Assembly: GCA_002347285.1 (NCBI GenBank)
Contig: DDXW01000053.1
Location: forward strand, 78,957-142,956
DNA from: Rhodocyclaceae bacterium UBA2250
GTDB lineage: Bacteria; Pseudomonadota; Gammaproteobacteria; Burkholderiales; Rhodocyclaceae
DNA: 64,000 nucleotides
Reading direction: 5' to 3'
Part shown: positions 34,207-43,000 of the stretch, piece after piece
Position numbering within the stretch: position 1 is the first letter of the stretch
Layout of the letters: every line of letters starts with the position of its first letter
Made by a program: the position numbers and the translations under genes
Notes under the pieces: generated by a model
Seen by the model: only the letters and a program-made list of their open reading frames with translations
Told to the model about the DNA's origin: nothing
The model's database searches: none

Positions 34207-35013
34207 ATGAGCGACAGCGACAACCTGATCGAAATCGACGAACTGCACTTCGCCTACGGCGCAAACAAGGTGCTGCGCGGCATCCGGCTGACCGTGCCGC
34301 GCGGCAAGGTGGTCGGCATCCTCGGCGTCAGCGGCGCGGGCAAGAGCACCATCCTCAAGCTGATCGGCGGCCAGATCAGGCCGCAGCGCGGCCAGGTCCG
34401 CTTCGACGGCGACATCGTGCACGAACTCGACGACGCCGGCCTCTACCGGCTGCGCCGCGAGATGGGCATGATGTTCCAGGCCGGCGGCCTGTTTTCCGAC
34501 ATCTCGGTCTACGACAACATCGCCTTCCCGATGCGCGAGCTGACCGACCTGCCCGAGGAGATCATCCACGACCTGGTGCTGATGAAGCTGCACGCCGTGG
34601 GCTTGCGCGGCGCCAGCCAGCTGATGCCCAACGAGCTGTCGGGCGGCATGGCGCGGCGCGTCGCGCTGGCGCGCGCGATCGCCCTCGACCCGGTGCTGAC
34701 GATGTACGACGAGCCCTTCGCCGGCCTCGACCCGATCTCGCTCAACGTGATCGCCCAGTTGATCCGCCGCCTCAACGACGCGCTCGGCGCCACCTCGATC
34801 GTCGTCACCTACGACGTGCCGGAAACCCTCAAGGTCGTCGACCTCGCCTACTTCATCCACGACGGCGTGGTGGTGGCCGCCGGCACGCCGGAGGAATTGA
34901 GCAATTCCAGCGATCCGGCCGTGCACCAGTTCATCCACGCCAAGCCGGACGGCCCGGTCGCCTTCCACTATCCGAGCCCAACCTACCGAAGTGATTTGCG
35001 GGTCGGCCGCTAG
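34207..35013 (+). CDS. mlaF: MlaF-like ABC transporter ATPase, without its usual partners
   Basis: This 268-residue ATPase has Walker A GVSGAGKSTILKLIGG, signature LSGGMARRVALARAIAL and Walker B VLTMYDEPFAGLDPIS. The close fit to MlaF includes HELDDAGLYRLRREMGMMFQ and the ending DGPVAFHYPSPTY. MlaF powers phospholipid transport between membranes with MlaE, MlaD and MlaB. These normally follow immediately; here the next gene is on the other strand 9 bases away, so mlaE and the rest are missing at this place. The switch loop reads VVTYDVPE with Tyr where ABC ATPases have the catalytic His. A non-standard or failing transporter is possible. Confidence 0.88.
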   Translation: MSDSDNLIEIDELHFAYGANKVLRGIRLTVPRGKVVGILGVSGAGKSTILKLIGGQIRPQRGQVRFDGDIVHELDDAGLYRLRREMGMMFQAGGLFSDISVYDNIAFPMRELTDLPEEIIHDLVLMKLHAVGLRGASQLMPNELSGGMARRVALARAIALDPVLTMYDEPFAGLDPISLNVIAQLIRRLNDALGATSIVVTYDVPETLKVVDLAYFIHDGVVVAAGTPEELSNSSDPAVHQFIHAKPDGPVAFHYPSPTYRSDLRVGR

Positions 35014-35022
35014 GGCGACCGG

Positions 35023-36243
35023 TCAGGCCGCCTGTCGGTTGTGCCGTCCCTCCAGTACATACCACCCCCAGCCCGCCGCCTGCATGACCAGCAGGCCGGC
35101 GAGGCTCGCGCGGTAGGCGTCCGGCGCGGCCAGGCCAGCGGCCAGACCCGCGTCGACGGCGACGCCGAACAGCCACTGGATGCCGAAGGCGCCGACGAAG
35201 GCGCCGAGGTTGAGCGCCGTGTTGGCGCGGCCGGCGAGCGCGAGGGGGAACTGCTGCGAAAGCAGGGCGTAGGCGAGGTTGCCGACTGAGAACACCAGGC
35301 CGAGCGCCGGCCAGAGCAGCCAGCTCGGGCCGACGCCGCCGAGCACGATGCCGAGCATCGCCAGCAGGCCGCAGGCCGTGCCGAGCGCGAGCAGCCGCGC
35401 CGGCGGCAGCCCGGCCCGCGCGAGCCGCTGGACGAAGAAGGCGATGCCGAGAAAGCCGACCAGCATCGCGCCGGCCACCAGCGAAAGGTGGAAGGCGGCC
35501 TGCTCGCGCGTCAGCCCTTCGACGGTCATCAGCCAGGGCACCGCCCACAATCCCTGCAGCGCCATGAAGCCGCCGACGATCAGCGCCGTCTGCGGTGCGA
35601 AGCGCCAGAAGGCGCGGCTGCCGTAAATGGCCGCCAAGCCGGCTAGCTGCTGGCGCAGGCTCTCCCGCCCCGCCGCCGCCGGCTTGTCGGGGGTGGTGAA
35701 GATCAGGGCGGCGACGCTCAGGGCGAGCGCCGCCAGCGCATAGAAAATGCCGCGCCAGCCGAGCACGGGCAGCAGCGCGCCGAGCGGCGAGCTGGCGGCC
35801 AGGGCGCCGAGGCCGCCGGCGGCCATGATCGCGGCGTTGAGCGAGGCCTGGCGCTCGATGGGAAACCACAGCGAGAAGGCCTTGAAGCTCGCCATCAGGC
35901 AGGCCGAGACGCCCAGGCCGATCAGCGCGCGCGCCAGGGCGAGTTGCGGCAGCGCCGTGCCCGCCGCGAACAGCGCGCAGCCGGCGGCGCAGATCAGCAG
36001 CAGCGCCGCCTCGACGCGGCGCGGACCGTAGCGGTCGAGCAGGATGCCCAGCGGCAGTTGGAAGGCGCCGAAGGCGAGCAGGTAGGCCGAGGTCAGCAGG
36101 CCGAGGTCGGCGGCGGTGAGGCCGAGGTCGCCGCGCAACTCCGGCGAGATGACGGCGTTGGCGTTCCGCAGCAGATAGGAGAGGAAGTAGCCGACGGCGA
36201 AGGGCGCGAAGACGCGCCGCCAGGGGTTCGGTTCAGACGCCAT
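35023..36243 (-). CDS. major facilitator superfamily transporter
   Basis: This 406-residue protein has 12 predicted membrane helices. It starts FAPFAVGYFLSYLLRNANAV, and the loop between helices 2 and 3 has the MFS motif GILLDRYGPRRVEAALLL. The substrate cannot be told from sequence; the N-terminus recalls nitrate/nitrite and glycerol-3-phosphate type MFS members. Its start overlaps the thioredoxin gene stop by 11 bases, so it is the last gene of a run GGDEF/EAL, ROK kinase, thioredoxin, MFS on the minus strand. Association with a sugar kinase weakly suggests a sugar or small organic substrate. Confidence 0.85.
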   Translation of the reverse strand: MASEPNPWRRVFAPFAVGYFLSYLLRNANAVISPELRGDLGLTAADLGLLTSAYLLAFGAFQLPLGILLDRYGPRRVEAALLLICAAGCALFAAGTALPQLALARALIGLGVSACLMASFKAFSLWFPIERQASLNAAIMAAGGLGALAASSPLGALLPVLGWRGIFYALAALALSVAALIFTTPDKPAAAGRESLRQQLAGLAAIYGSRAFWRFAPQTALIVGGFMALQGLWAVPWLMTVEGLTREQAAFHLSLVAGAMLVGFLGIAFFVQRLARAGLPPARLLALGTACGLLAMLGIVLGGVGPSWLLWPALGLVFSVGNLAYALLSQQFPLALAGRANTALNLGAFVGAFGIQWLFGVAVDAGLAAGLAAPDAYRASLAGLLVMQAAGWGWYVLEGRHNRQAA

Positions 36244-36607
36244 GCTCGGCCAGGAAATCCTTGACCCAGTGTTCGGCGCGCGCGCCGGAGAAGCGCCCCT
36301 TGATCTCGCCGCCGACGAACAGCAGCACCGTCGGGAAGCCCTTGAGGCCGTAGCGGCCGGCGAGTTTCATGTTGGCGCCCTCGTCCACCTCGACCTTGGC
36401 GAGCCTGAGCTTGCCGGCCATGGCGTGGGCGACGCGGTCGAGCACCGGCGTCAGCGCGCGGCAGGGCGGACACCATTCGGCCCAGAAGTCGACGACCACC
36501 GGAACCGCCCGGGAGGCTTCGATCACGCGTTCCTCGAAATCGGCGAGGTCGACGTCGAAGATGAAATCGGGCTGGTGATGAACGGGTTGCGGATGATGGG
36601 TATGCAT
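36233..36607 (-). CDS. thioredoxin-family protein with CPPC active site
   Basis: This 124-residue protein has a His-rich N-terminal extension (MHTHHPQPVHHQP), which could bind metal. A thioredoxin fold follows: VVVDFWAEWCPPCRALTPVL, then KGFPTVLLFVGGEIKGRFSG with the cis-Pro. The CPPC motif differs from the CGPC of housekeeping thioredoxins and shifts the redox potential. It has no signal peptide and is likely cytosolic. The start directly follows the ROK kinase stop, and the stop overlaps the MFS start. Confidence 0.88.
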   Translation of the reverse strand: MHTHHPQPVHHQPDFIFDVDLADFEERVIEASRAVPVVVDFWAEWCPPCRALTPVLDRVAHAMAGKLRLAKVEVDEGANMKLAGRYGLKGFPTVLLFVGGEIKGRFSGARAEHWVKDFLAEHGV

Positions 36608-37450
36608 TCATTCGTTCCAGAGCCAGGCGGCGCCGCGCACGCCCGACGAGTCGCCATGCTTGTTCTTCAGCAGCCGGGTGGCGACGTGGTCGGAGAACAC
36701 CCACTCGCCCCACAGCCGGGGCACGCGATCATACAGCCGGTCGAGGTTGGAGAGGCCGCCGCCGAGCACGATCGCGTCCGGGTCGAGGAGGTTGATCACC
36801 TGCGCGAGCGCGCGCGCCAGCCGCCGCTCGTAGCGCTGCATGGTGGCTTCGTTTTCCGCGCCGCCGTCGGCGGCGAGCGCCGGACCGGAGAGGAAGGTCT
36901 CGATGCAGCCCTGCCGGCCGCAGTAGCAGCGGGGGCGCACGATCTCGTCGCCGGGCATGGGGTTGTGGCCCCACTCGCCGGCGATCGCGTTCGGCCCGAC
37001 CAGCACCTCGCCGCGCACGACGATGCCGCCGCCGACCCCCGTGCCGAGGATCGCGCCGAAGACGACTTCCGCCCCCGCCGCCGCGCCGTCCCTGGCCTCG
37101 GACAGCGCGAAGCAGTTGGCATCGTTGGCGAGCCGCACCGGCCGGCCGAGCGCGGCCGCGAGATCGGCGCGCAGCGGCCGGCCGATCAGCCAGGTCGAGT
37201 TGGCGTTCTTGATCAGTCCCGTGACCCGCGATTCCGCGCCGGGAATGCCGACGCCGACCGTCGCGGACGCCGCCTCGCCGGCACCGAGTTTCGCTTCGGC
37301 GCCACGCACCAGCGCCGCGATGGTCGCGATGGTAGCGGCGTAGTCGCCGCGCGGCGTCGGCACGCGCTCGCGCAGCAGTTCGCACCCGTCGCCGGCGAGC
37401 GCGACGATCTCGGTCTTGGTCCCGCCCAGGTCGATGCCCAGCCTCGGCAA
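36608..37450 (-). CDS. ROK-family sugar kinase (fructokinase-like), shortened
   Basis: The 280-residue protein begins [15 protein letters not shown] (phosphate loop). It has [20 protein letters not shown], the zinc motif [18 protein letters not shown], and ends [17 protein letters not shown], very close to E. coli Mak (302 residues). Between [12 protein letters not shown] and [20 protein letters not shown] about 20 residues present in Mak are absent, an in-frame internal deletion. A dispersed element encodes [10 protein letters not shown] before the strand VGVGIPG. The enzyme should phosphorylate fructose or another hexose at the expense of ATP if the shortened loop is tolerated. It lies 12 bases downstream of the GGDEF/EAL gene. 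Confidence 0.87.
   Translation of the reverse strand: MPRLGIDLGGTKTEIVALAGDGCELLRERVPTPRGDYAATIATIAALVRGAEAKLGAGEAASATVGVGIPGAESRVTGLIKNANSTWLIGRPLRADLAAALGRPVRLANDANCFALSEARDGAAAGAEVVFGAILGTGVGGGIVVRGEVLVGPNAIAGEWGHNPMPGDEIVRPRCYCGRQGCIETFLSGPALAADGGAENEATMQRYERRLARALAQVINLLDPDAIVLGGGLSNLDRLYDRVPRLWGEWVFSDHVATRLLKNKHGDSSGVRGAAWLWNE
37269..37291 (+). repeat. dispersed element, copy 12 (ROK kinase)
   Basis: GCCGCCTCGCC-GGC-ACCGAGTTT, one base off in the core. On the minus strand it encodes K-L-G-A-G-E-A-A before the GVGIPG strand. Confidence 0.82.
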
Positions 37451-37462
37451 GCGTCGCGCGTC

Positions 37463-40400
37463 CTAGTGCAGCTGGCGGCTCGCGGCCGCACTGGCGACCA
37501 GCACCGGCGGATGGCGCGCGGTGAGGAAGGTATACAGCGCGTCCGGCGCCAGCGGCTCGCTGAACAGGTAGCCCTGCCCTTCCGCGCACCGGAAATCCCT
37601 GAGCATCGCAAGCTGCGCCTCGGTCTCGATACCCTCGGCGGTGACCGACAGCCCGAGCGTGTTGGCGAGCGCGATGATGCCGCGGGTGATGGCGACGTCG
37701 TTCGGGTCGACCTCGAGGTCCATGACGAACGAGCGGTCGATCTTGAGGCGGCGGGTCGGCAGGCGCTTCAGGTAGGAGAGCGACGAATAGCCGGTGCCGA
37801 AATCGTCGATCGCCAGATGCACGCCGCGGTCGGCGAACGAGCGCAGGATCTCGATCGCCGCTTCCGGGTTGTCCATCAGCACGCTCTCGGTGATCTCGAG
37901 CTCGAGCCGCTCGGCCGGCAGGCCGGTCTGCGCCAGCGTCGCGGTGATGCGCTCGACCAGCTGGCGATCGCGGAACTGGTGCGCCGAGAGGTTGACGGCG
38001 ACGCGCAGGTGCTCGGCCGCCTTGCCCCAGAGCACCAATTGCCGGCAGGCCTCCTCGAGCACCCACATGCCGAGCTGGACGATCAGGCCGGTGTCCTCGG
38101 CGATCGAGACGAACTCGTCGGGATGGATCATGCCGCGGTCGGGATGCTGCCAGCGCACCAGCGCCTCGACGCCGACCACGCGGCCGCTGGCGATCTCGAC
38201 CTGCGGCTGGTACATCAGCACGAACTCGCGCCGCTCGAGCGCGCGATGCAGCTGGGTTTCCAGCAGCAGCCGCTCGGAGGCGGCGGCGTTCATGTCCGCG
38301 GTGAAGAAGTGGAACTGGTTGCGGCCATGCTGCTTGGCGTAGTACATCGCGGCATCGGCGTTCTTGAGCAGGATTTCCGCCTCGTGGCCGTCGGTCGGAT
38401 AGATGCCGATGCCGATCGACGGCGACGGGCGCAGCGTGTGGCCGGCCAGCACCAGCGGCTCGTTGATGCCGGCGATCACCTTCTCGGCGACGCGCACGGC
38501 GTCCTCCGGGCCGTCGATGCCGGTGACGATGATGACGAACTCGTCGCCGCCGAGGCGCGCCGCGGTATCCGATTCGCGCAGCACGCTGCGGATGCGCTGC
38601 GCGACGGCGATCAGCAGCTGGTCGCCGACGTCGTGGCCGAGCGAGTCGTTGATGGTCTTGAAGCGGTCGAGGTCGATGAACATCAGCGCCAGCTTGGCGC
38701 CGTTGCGCCGCGCCTCGGCCAGCGACTGCGCCAGGTGGGCATTGAAGGCGAAGCGGTTGGGCAGGCCGGTGAGCGCGTCGCGGTAGGCGAGCTGGGCGAT
38801 GCGCGCCTCGTTCTCCTTCTGCTCGGTGATGTCGGAGAAGATGCCGACGTAGTGGGTGATGGCCTTGCTCTCGGGGTCGTGCACCGCGTTGATGGTCAGC
38901 CACTTCGGATAGATCTCGCCGTTCTTGCGGCGGTCCCACAGCTCGCCGGACCAGGTGCCCTCCTCGTTGATGGCCTTCCACATCGCCGCGAAAAAGGCCT
39001 TGTCGTGGCGTCCCGAGGCGAACTTGGCCGGCGTCGCGCAGACCGCCTCCTCGAGGCGATAGCCGGTGATCTTGGTGAAGGCGGGGTTGACCGTGATGAT
39101 GCGCGTCGCGGGATCGGTGATCAGGATCGCCTGGGCGCTGTTGAGGAACACCTTCTCGGCGAGCCGCAAGCTCTCCCGATCGCGGTACTGCTGGGTGGCG
39201 TCGATGACCAGGCCGCGATAGCTGCCGGTGCGCCGGCCGTCCGCGCCGGTCACCGGCGTGCCGGAGAACAGCAGCACGCTGCGGCTGCCGTCGGGCCGCA
39301 CGATGGTCGCTTCCAGGCGCCGGAAGGGCTCGCCGACGAACGCCTTGGCACGCACGTTCTCCATCATCGGCCCGCGCTCCTCGGCCGGCAGGTAGTCGAG
39401 GAAGTTGCTGCCGATCAGCTCCCTCACCGGCCGGCCGAAGACCTCGGCGGCGCCGTCCGAGATGTAGGCGATGGTCTGGTTCTTGTCGATCTCCCAGACG
39501 AACTCGCCGGAGAACTCGGCGACGTCGCGGAAGCGCTGCTCGCTTTCGCGCAGCAGCAGTTCAGCCTCGCGCCGCTGCTGGTCGCGCTGGGCGAGGTCGG
39601 CGATCATCTCGTGCAGCGCCTCGGCCACGTCGCCCAGCTCGTCGATGCCGCCGCCGCGGGCCTGCCGCAGATGCATCTCGAGGATCGGCGACGACTTGCC
39701 GTCGAAGGCGAACTGGTGCGCGGCGAGGTTGAGCTTCTCGATGCGCGGCACCAGCCGTGCCAGCCAGCCGCGCAAGGCGAGACTCAGCAGCACGGCGAGC
39801 ACGACGAACACGCCGATGGCGAGGCCGACGCTCTCGACGATCGAAAGCGGCGGGACGATGCGGGTCTGGATCAGCAGGCGCGGCGGATCCGCGCTGAGCG
39901 GGAAATCGATCCAGCGCTGCTCGAAGCGTTCGCCGTCGCGGTCGATGCTGCCGCTGTAGCCGACGGTGCGGCCCCGGGCAAGGCCGGCCTCGCCATCCGA
40001 GCTGGCGATCAGCCGGCCCTGCCATTCGATGAACAGCTCGGTGTCGGGAAAGGCATGGCTGCGCAGGAAGGCATGGTCGAGCGGGCGGGCCATGCGCATG
40101 TAGCCGCGCCCGTCCGGGCCGAGCGAGATCGGGATTTCCCGTTCCGCGAACAGGTTGCCGGCTGCATCGGTGAAGTAATGGTTCCACTGGCCCTGCGGAG
40201 TCGCCGGCTCCGCCTTGACGCAGCCGCTCGCCTGCTTCTCGCGGAACAGCAGGCGCCGATTGGCATCGCACAACGCCACGCCGGCATAGAAGGGAGAGTC
40301 TGACAGCGCGGCCAGATAGGCGCGCAGGGGTTCCCAGCGGTTGGCCGGGCTTTCCAGCAGGCGCGAAAACTCGAGGCGGCGCTTCTCCCGCGCCAGATGA

Positions 40401-40600
40401 TCCGCCCACTGGCGCTCGACGGCGAGCAGCTTCTCCTGATACTCGGCGACGCTGCGCGTGCTGCGCTCGCGCGCCTGGCGCTCGAAGGCGATCTGATACA
40501 CGATGATCGCGATCGCCACGGCGACCAACGCCGAGATCAGCAGCACCGCGCCGACCATGCGGGCCGCGGCATGCCGCAGCGGCTGGCGCTTGTTGCTCAT
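37463..40600 (-). CDS. membrane sensor diguanylate cyclase/phosphodiesterase (PAS-PAS-GGDEF-EAL)
   Basis: The protein is 1045 residues. A first membrane helix (about 13-33) precedes a periplasmic sensor (about 35-255), and a second helix (about 258-280) leads to a HAMP-like linker. Two PAS/PAC units follow (about 345-470 and 475-595). The GGDEF domain carries the motif RLGGDEFVIIV with FIDLDRFKTINDSLGHD. The EAL domain is complete: VVGVEALVRWQHP, ELEITESVLMDNP, DDFGTGYSSLSYLKRLP and VTAEGIETEAQL. It could both make and degrade c-di-GMP depending on its signal. It heads the run with the ROK kinase, thioredoxin and MFS genes. Confidence 0.93.
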   Translation of the reverse strand: MSNKRQPLRHAAARMVGAVLLISALVAVAIAIIVYQIAFERQARERSTRSVAEYQEKLLAVERQWADHLAREKRRLEFSRLLESPANRWEPLRAYLAALSDSPFYAGVALCDANRRLLFREKQASGCVKAEPATPQGQWNHYFTDAAGNLFAEREIPISLGPDGRGYMRMARPLDHAFLRSHAFPDTELFIEWQGRLIASSDGEAGLARGRTVGYSGSIDRDGERFEQRWIDFPLSADPPRLLIQTRIVPPLSIVESVGLAIGVFVVLAVLLSLALRGWLARLVPRIEKLNLAAHQFAFDGKSSPILEMHLRQARGGGIDELGDVAEALHEMIADLAQRDQQRREAELLLRESEQRFRDVAEFSGEFVWEIDKNQTIAYISDGAAEVFGRPVRELIGSNFLDYLPAEERGPMMENVRAKAFVGEPFRRLEATIVRPDGSRSVLLFSGTPVTGADGRRTGSYRGLVIDATQQYRDRESLRLAEKVFLNSAQAILITDPATRIITVNPAFTKITGYRLEEAVCATPAKFASGRHDKAFFAAMWKAINEEGTWSGELWDRRKNGEIYPKWLTINAVHDPESKAITHYVGIFSDITEQKENEARIAQLAYRDALTGLPNRFAFNAHLAQSLAEARRNGAKLALMFIDLDRFKTINDSLGHDVGDQLLIAVAQRIRSVLRESDTAARLGGDEFVIIVTGIDGPEDAVRVAEKVIAGINEPLVLAGHTLRPSPSIGIGIYPTDGHEAEILLKNADAAMYYAKQHGRNQFHFFTADMNAAASERLLLETQLHRALERREFVLMYQPQVEIASGRVVGVEALVRWQHPDRGMIHPDEFVSIAEDTGLIVQLGMWVLEEACRQLVLWGKAAEHLRVAVNLSAHQFRDRQLVERITATLAQTGLPAERLELEITESVLMDNPEAAIEILRSFADRGVHLAIDDFGTGYSSLSYLKRLPTRRLKIDRSFVMDLEVDPNDVAITRGIIALANTLGLSVTAEGIETEAQLAMLRDFRCAEGQGYLFSEPLAPDALYTFLTARHPPVLVASAAASRQLH

Positions 40601-40717
40601 GGCTGGCGGTCCAACGGCAAGGGGTTCGGCAATGCCGCGATCATGTCGTCCCTGGGGCTTCTCATCGTCGGCGAACCCTATACGATCCGCCCGCTGCGCG
40701 CAACCGGATGATGAGGC

Positions 40718-41281
40718 TCACATCCCCCCTTTTTCCCGCCAGGCCTTGCGGCCCCACAGCCAGACGTACTGCATGCCGGACGCGACGACGGTCGCCAGCA
40801 CGATGGCCAGCAGCGGCGGCAGCCAGGCGCCGGCGCCGAGCCAGCCGGCGGCCATGGCCAGCAGGGCGACGAGCAGAAGGAATTCGAGCGCGGTGTTGAG
40901 CTTGGACAGCAGCGTCGGCGCCATGTCCAGCCGGCCGCGCAGCAGCCGGTAGGCCGCCGCGCCGCCGACGATGACCACGTCGCGCAGGACGATCGCCCCG
41001 GCCAGCCACGCCGGCAGCCAGCCCTGCAGCGCGAGGATCAGCGCGACGCCGACCACGGTGAGCTTGTCGGCGACCGGATCAAGCAGTGTGCCGAGCCGCG
41101 TCGCCTGGTTCAGCTTGCGCGCCAGCCAGCCATCGAGCGCATCGCCGAGCGCCGCGACGAACAGCAGCGCCAGCGCCCGGGCGTATTCCCGTTCGAGCAG
41201 CAGCCAGAAGATCGCCGGCAGCAGCGCCAGCCGCGCGTAGGTGATCAGGTTCGGCAGGGTCAGCAGTTCGCCCGGGTGCAT
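40718..41281 (-). CDS. CDP-alcohol phosphatidyltransferase (PgsA-like)
   Basis: This 187-residue membrane protein has the full family signature, GDALDGWLARKLNQATRLGT followed by LLDPVADKL, whose Asp residues bind Mg and the CDP-diacylglycerol. It starts MHPGELLTLPNLITYARLAL, typical of phosphatidylglycerophosphate synthase relatives. It has about five membrane helices. The acceptor alcohol (glycerol-3-phosphate or another) cannot be told. It follows the pyruvyl-transferase-like gene by 3 bases at the end of a four-gene run on the minus strand. Confidence 0.88.
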   Translation of the reverse strand: MHPGELLTLPNLITYARLALLPAIFWLLLEREYARALALLFVAALGDALDGWLARKLNQATRLGTLLDPVADKLTVVGVALILALQGWLPAWLAGAIVLRDVVIVGGAAAYRLLRGRLDMAPTLLSKLNTALEFLLLVALLAMAAGWLGAGAWLPPLLAIVLATVVASGMQYVWLWGRKAWREKGGM

Positions 41282-41284
41282 GTC

Positions 41285-42355
41285 TCATTCCCCCGCCCCG
41301 GCGAGAGTCTCCGCCGCGACGATGCGCGCCTGCGGCGCCCAGCTCGCGCACCAGGCGCGCAGCTTGGCCGCCGCGCCCGGCCGGCGCTCGATGCCGACGG
41401 CCGGCACGCCGAAGGCGCGGGCGACAATCTGCCCGTGCAGGCTGCTGCCGATGAACGTCCTGGCCCCGGCGATCAACGCGCAAATCTCCCAGATGTCGAG
41501 CGAATCGAAGATGCGGCAACGTTCCCCGAGCCGCGCCCCCAAGCGTGCATAGGGCTCGGCCGCATCATGCCACGGCGCGCCACCTGCGCGGAAGAGCACG
41601 ATCGGCGCATCGCCTGCCGTGCGGCTCAGGCCGGCCGCCAGCGCGGCAAGCGTCGCGTCGTCGCCGCAGTCCGCCGAAAACTGCACGGCGAGGTAGGGAC
41701 CCAGGGCCGCGCGCTGCACCGCGGCGCGCGCCCGGATGGCTGCGGCGTGCGGATCCCGGTCCAGCGCCGCGACCGGATCGGGCGCCAGCTGCGCGGCGAT
41801 CCCGGCGGCCCGGACGGCGGCGAGGGTCGCCGCCTCGCGCACCGTCACCTCGTCGGCATGGGCCAGCGCGGCGACCACTTCCGTCCGCAGCGCGTCGGGC
41901 TGGTCGTCCAGCCCGACGCCGCCGACGGCATTGAAGCGCAGGCGCGCGCAGCCGGGCAGCCGCGCCTTGTCGAGCACGTAGGGCGCCAGGCGTTCCGTGC
42001 CGAGCCGCTGCGCGGCCCATGCCTGGCGCGCCGGCGCATCGCGGTCGTAGGCGGCGATCGCCGCCCGCGCGCCGGCCTCGGTCTCGAGCATCACCGCCGC
42101 GGTCCAGGCGTCGCAGGTCAGCAGTTCGCCGCCGACGTGGATCAGTTCGAACGGCCGTCCCGCCAGTGCCGCGAGCACGTCGGGCAACGCCCGCACGTCG
42201 TGGCCGCCGTACCGGCCGAGGTCGCGCGCGACGAGGCCGGCGTAGTGAAGCTCGCGGCCGGAATGCCGCGCGGCGAGCAGGTGCGGGAACAGCAGGTCGC
42301 CGAGGTTGTGGCGATCGAAGGCGCCGAAGAGGACGAGCGGCGGGTTCAGGCCCAA
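41285..42355 (-). CDS. polysaccharide pyruvyl transferase family protein
   Basis: Taken from a TTG at 42353-42355 (start uncertain, overlapping the preceding gene), the protein has about 356 residues and begins NPPLVLFGAFDRHNLGDLLF. It contains the nucleotide-sugar-type C-terminal motif RTFIGSSLHGQIVARAFGVP, shared by CsaB/WcaK-like enzymes. The N-terminal NxGD pattern (HNLGD) also fits. These enzymes add pyruvate ketals, or act as glycosyl-type transferases, on cell-surface polymers. The acceptor is unknown. It lies between a metallo-beta-lactamase-fold hydrolase and the phosphatidyltransferase. Confidence 0.78.
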   Translation of the reverse strand: MGLNPPLVLFGAFDRHNLGDLLFPHLLAARHSGRELHYAGLVARDLGRYGGHDVRALPDVLAALAGRPFELIHVGGELLTCDAWTAAVMLETEAGARAAIAAYDRDAPARQAWAAQRLGTERLAPYVLDKARLPGCARLRFNAVGGVGLDDQPDALRTEVVAALAHADEVTVREAATLAAVRAAGIAAQLAPDPVAALDRDPHAAAIRARAAVQRAALGPYLAVQFSADCGDDATLAALAAGLSRTAGDAPIVLFRAGGAPWHDAAEPYARLGARLGERCRIFDSLDIWEICALIAGARTFIGSSLHGQIVARAFGVPAVGIERRPGAAAKLRAWCASWAPQARIVAAETLAGAGE

Positions 42356-42993
42356 TCGGCGACGAACGGGTTGTCGCGCCGCTCCGCGCCGAAGGTGGAC
42401 ATCGGGCCGTGGCCGGGGATGAAGGCGAAGTCGTCGCCGAGCGGGAAGAGCTTCGCGCGGATCGAACGGATCAGCGCCGCGTGGTCGCCGCGCGGGAAAT
42501 CGCTGCGGCCGATCGAGCCGGCGAACAGCACGTCGCCGACGACGGCGAGCCGGCCCGGCTTGTCGATGAAGCAGACGTGGCCCGGCGTGTGGCCGGGCGT
42601 GTGGATCACGTCGAGCGCGAGGCCGCCGACCGTCACCGTGTCGCCGTCCGCCAGCCAGCGGTCGGGCGTCAGCGGCGGCGTGGCGGGAAAGCCGAACATG
42701 CGGCACTGCTCGGGCAGCTGCTCGAGCCAGAAGGCGTCGTCGCGCTGCGGGCCCTCAATGGAAATGGCCGGCGCGGCGAGCCGCGCGGCGAGCGCCGCCG
42801 CGCCGCCGACGTGGTCGATGTGGCCGTGCGTCAGCAGGATCCGTTCGACCCGCAGATCGCGCGCCGCGATCGCGGCGAGGATCTCTTCCACGTCGCCGCC
42901 GGGATCGACCACCGCCGCGCGGCGCGTCGCCGGATCCCAGAGCAGCGAGCAGTTCTGCGCGAAGGGGGTGACGGGAAGGATGAAGTATTCCAT
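42346..42993 (-). CDS. metallo-beta-lactamase-fold hydrolase (glyoxalase II-like, YcbL type)
   Basis: The ATG at 42991-42993 gives MEYFILPVTPFAQNCSLLWD and 215 residues. The metal motif LLTHGHIDHVGGAA (HxHxDH) and the later ligands TPGHTPGHVCF, VVGDVLFAGSIGRSDFP and FIPGHGPMSTFGAE are all present. The size and order match the small glyoxalase II-like YcbL group, which hydrolyses thioesters such as S-lactoylglutathione. Its stop overlaps the next gene start and it begins 7 bases after the EF-hand protein. Confidence 0.9.
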   Translation of the reverse strand: MEYFILPVTPFAQNCSLLWDPATRRAAVVDPGGDVEEILAAIAARDLRVERILLTHGHIDHVGGAAALAARLAAPAISIEGPQRDDAFWLEQLPEQCRMFGFPATPPLTPDRWLADGDTVTVGGLALDVIHTPGHTPGHVCFIDKPGRLAVVGDVLFAGSIGRSDFPRGDHAALIRSIRAKLFPLGDDFAFIPGHGPMSTFGAERRDNPFVADWA

Positions 42994-43000
42994 GCCGGAA

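Noticed and set aside
36358..36367. CCGGCGAGTTT in the thioredoxin gene as another element copy
   Set aside because: The GCC of the core is missing and the codons (KLAG) are normal for thioredoxins.
36242..40303. Plus-strand reading frame of about 1350 codons
   Set aside because: It is antisense to the thioredoxin, ROK kinase and GGDEF/EAL genes; high GC simply keeps the opposite frame free of stops.
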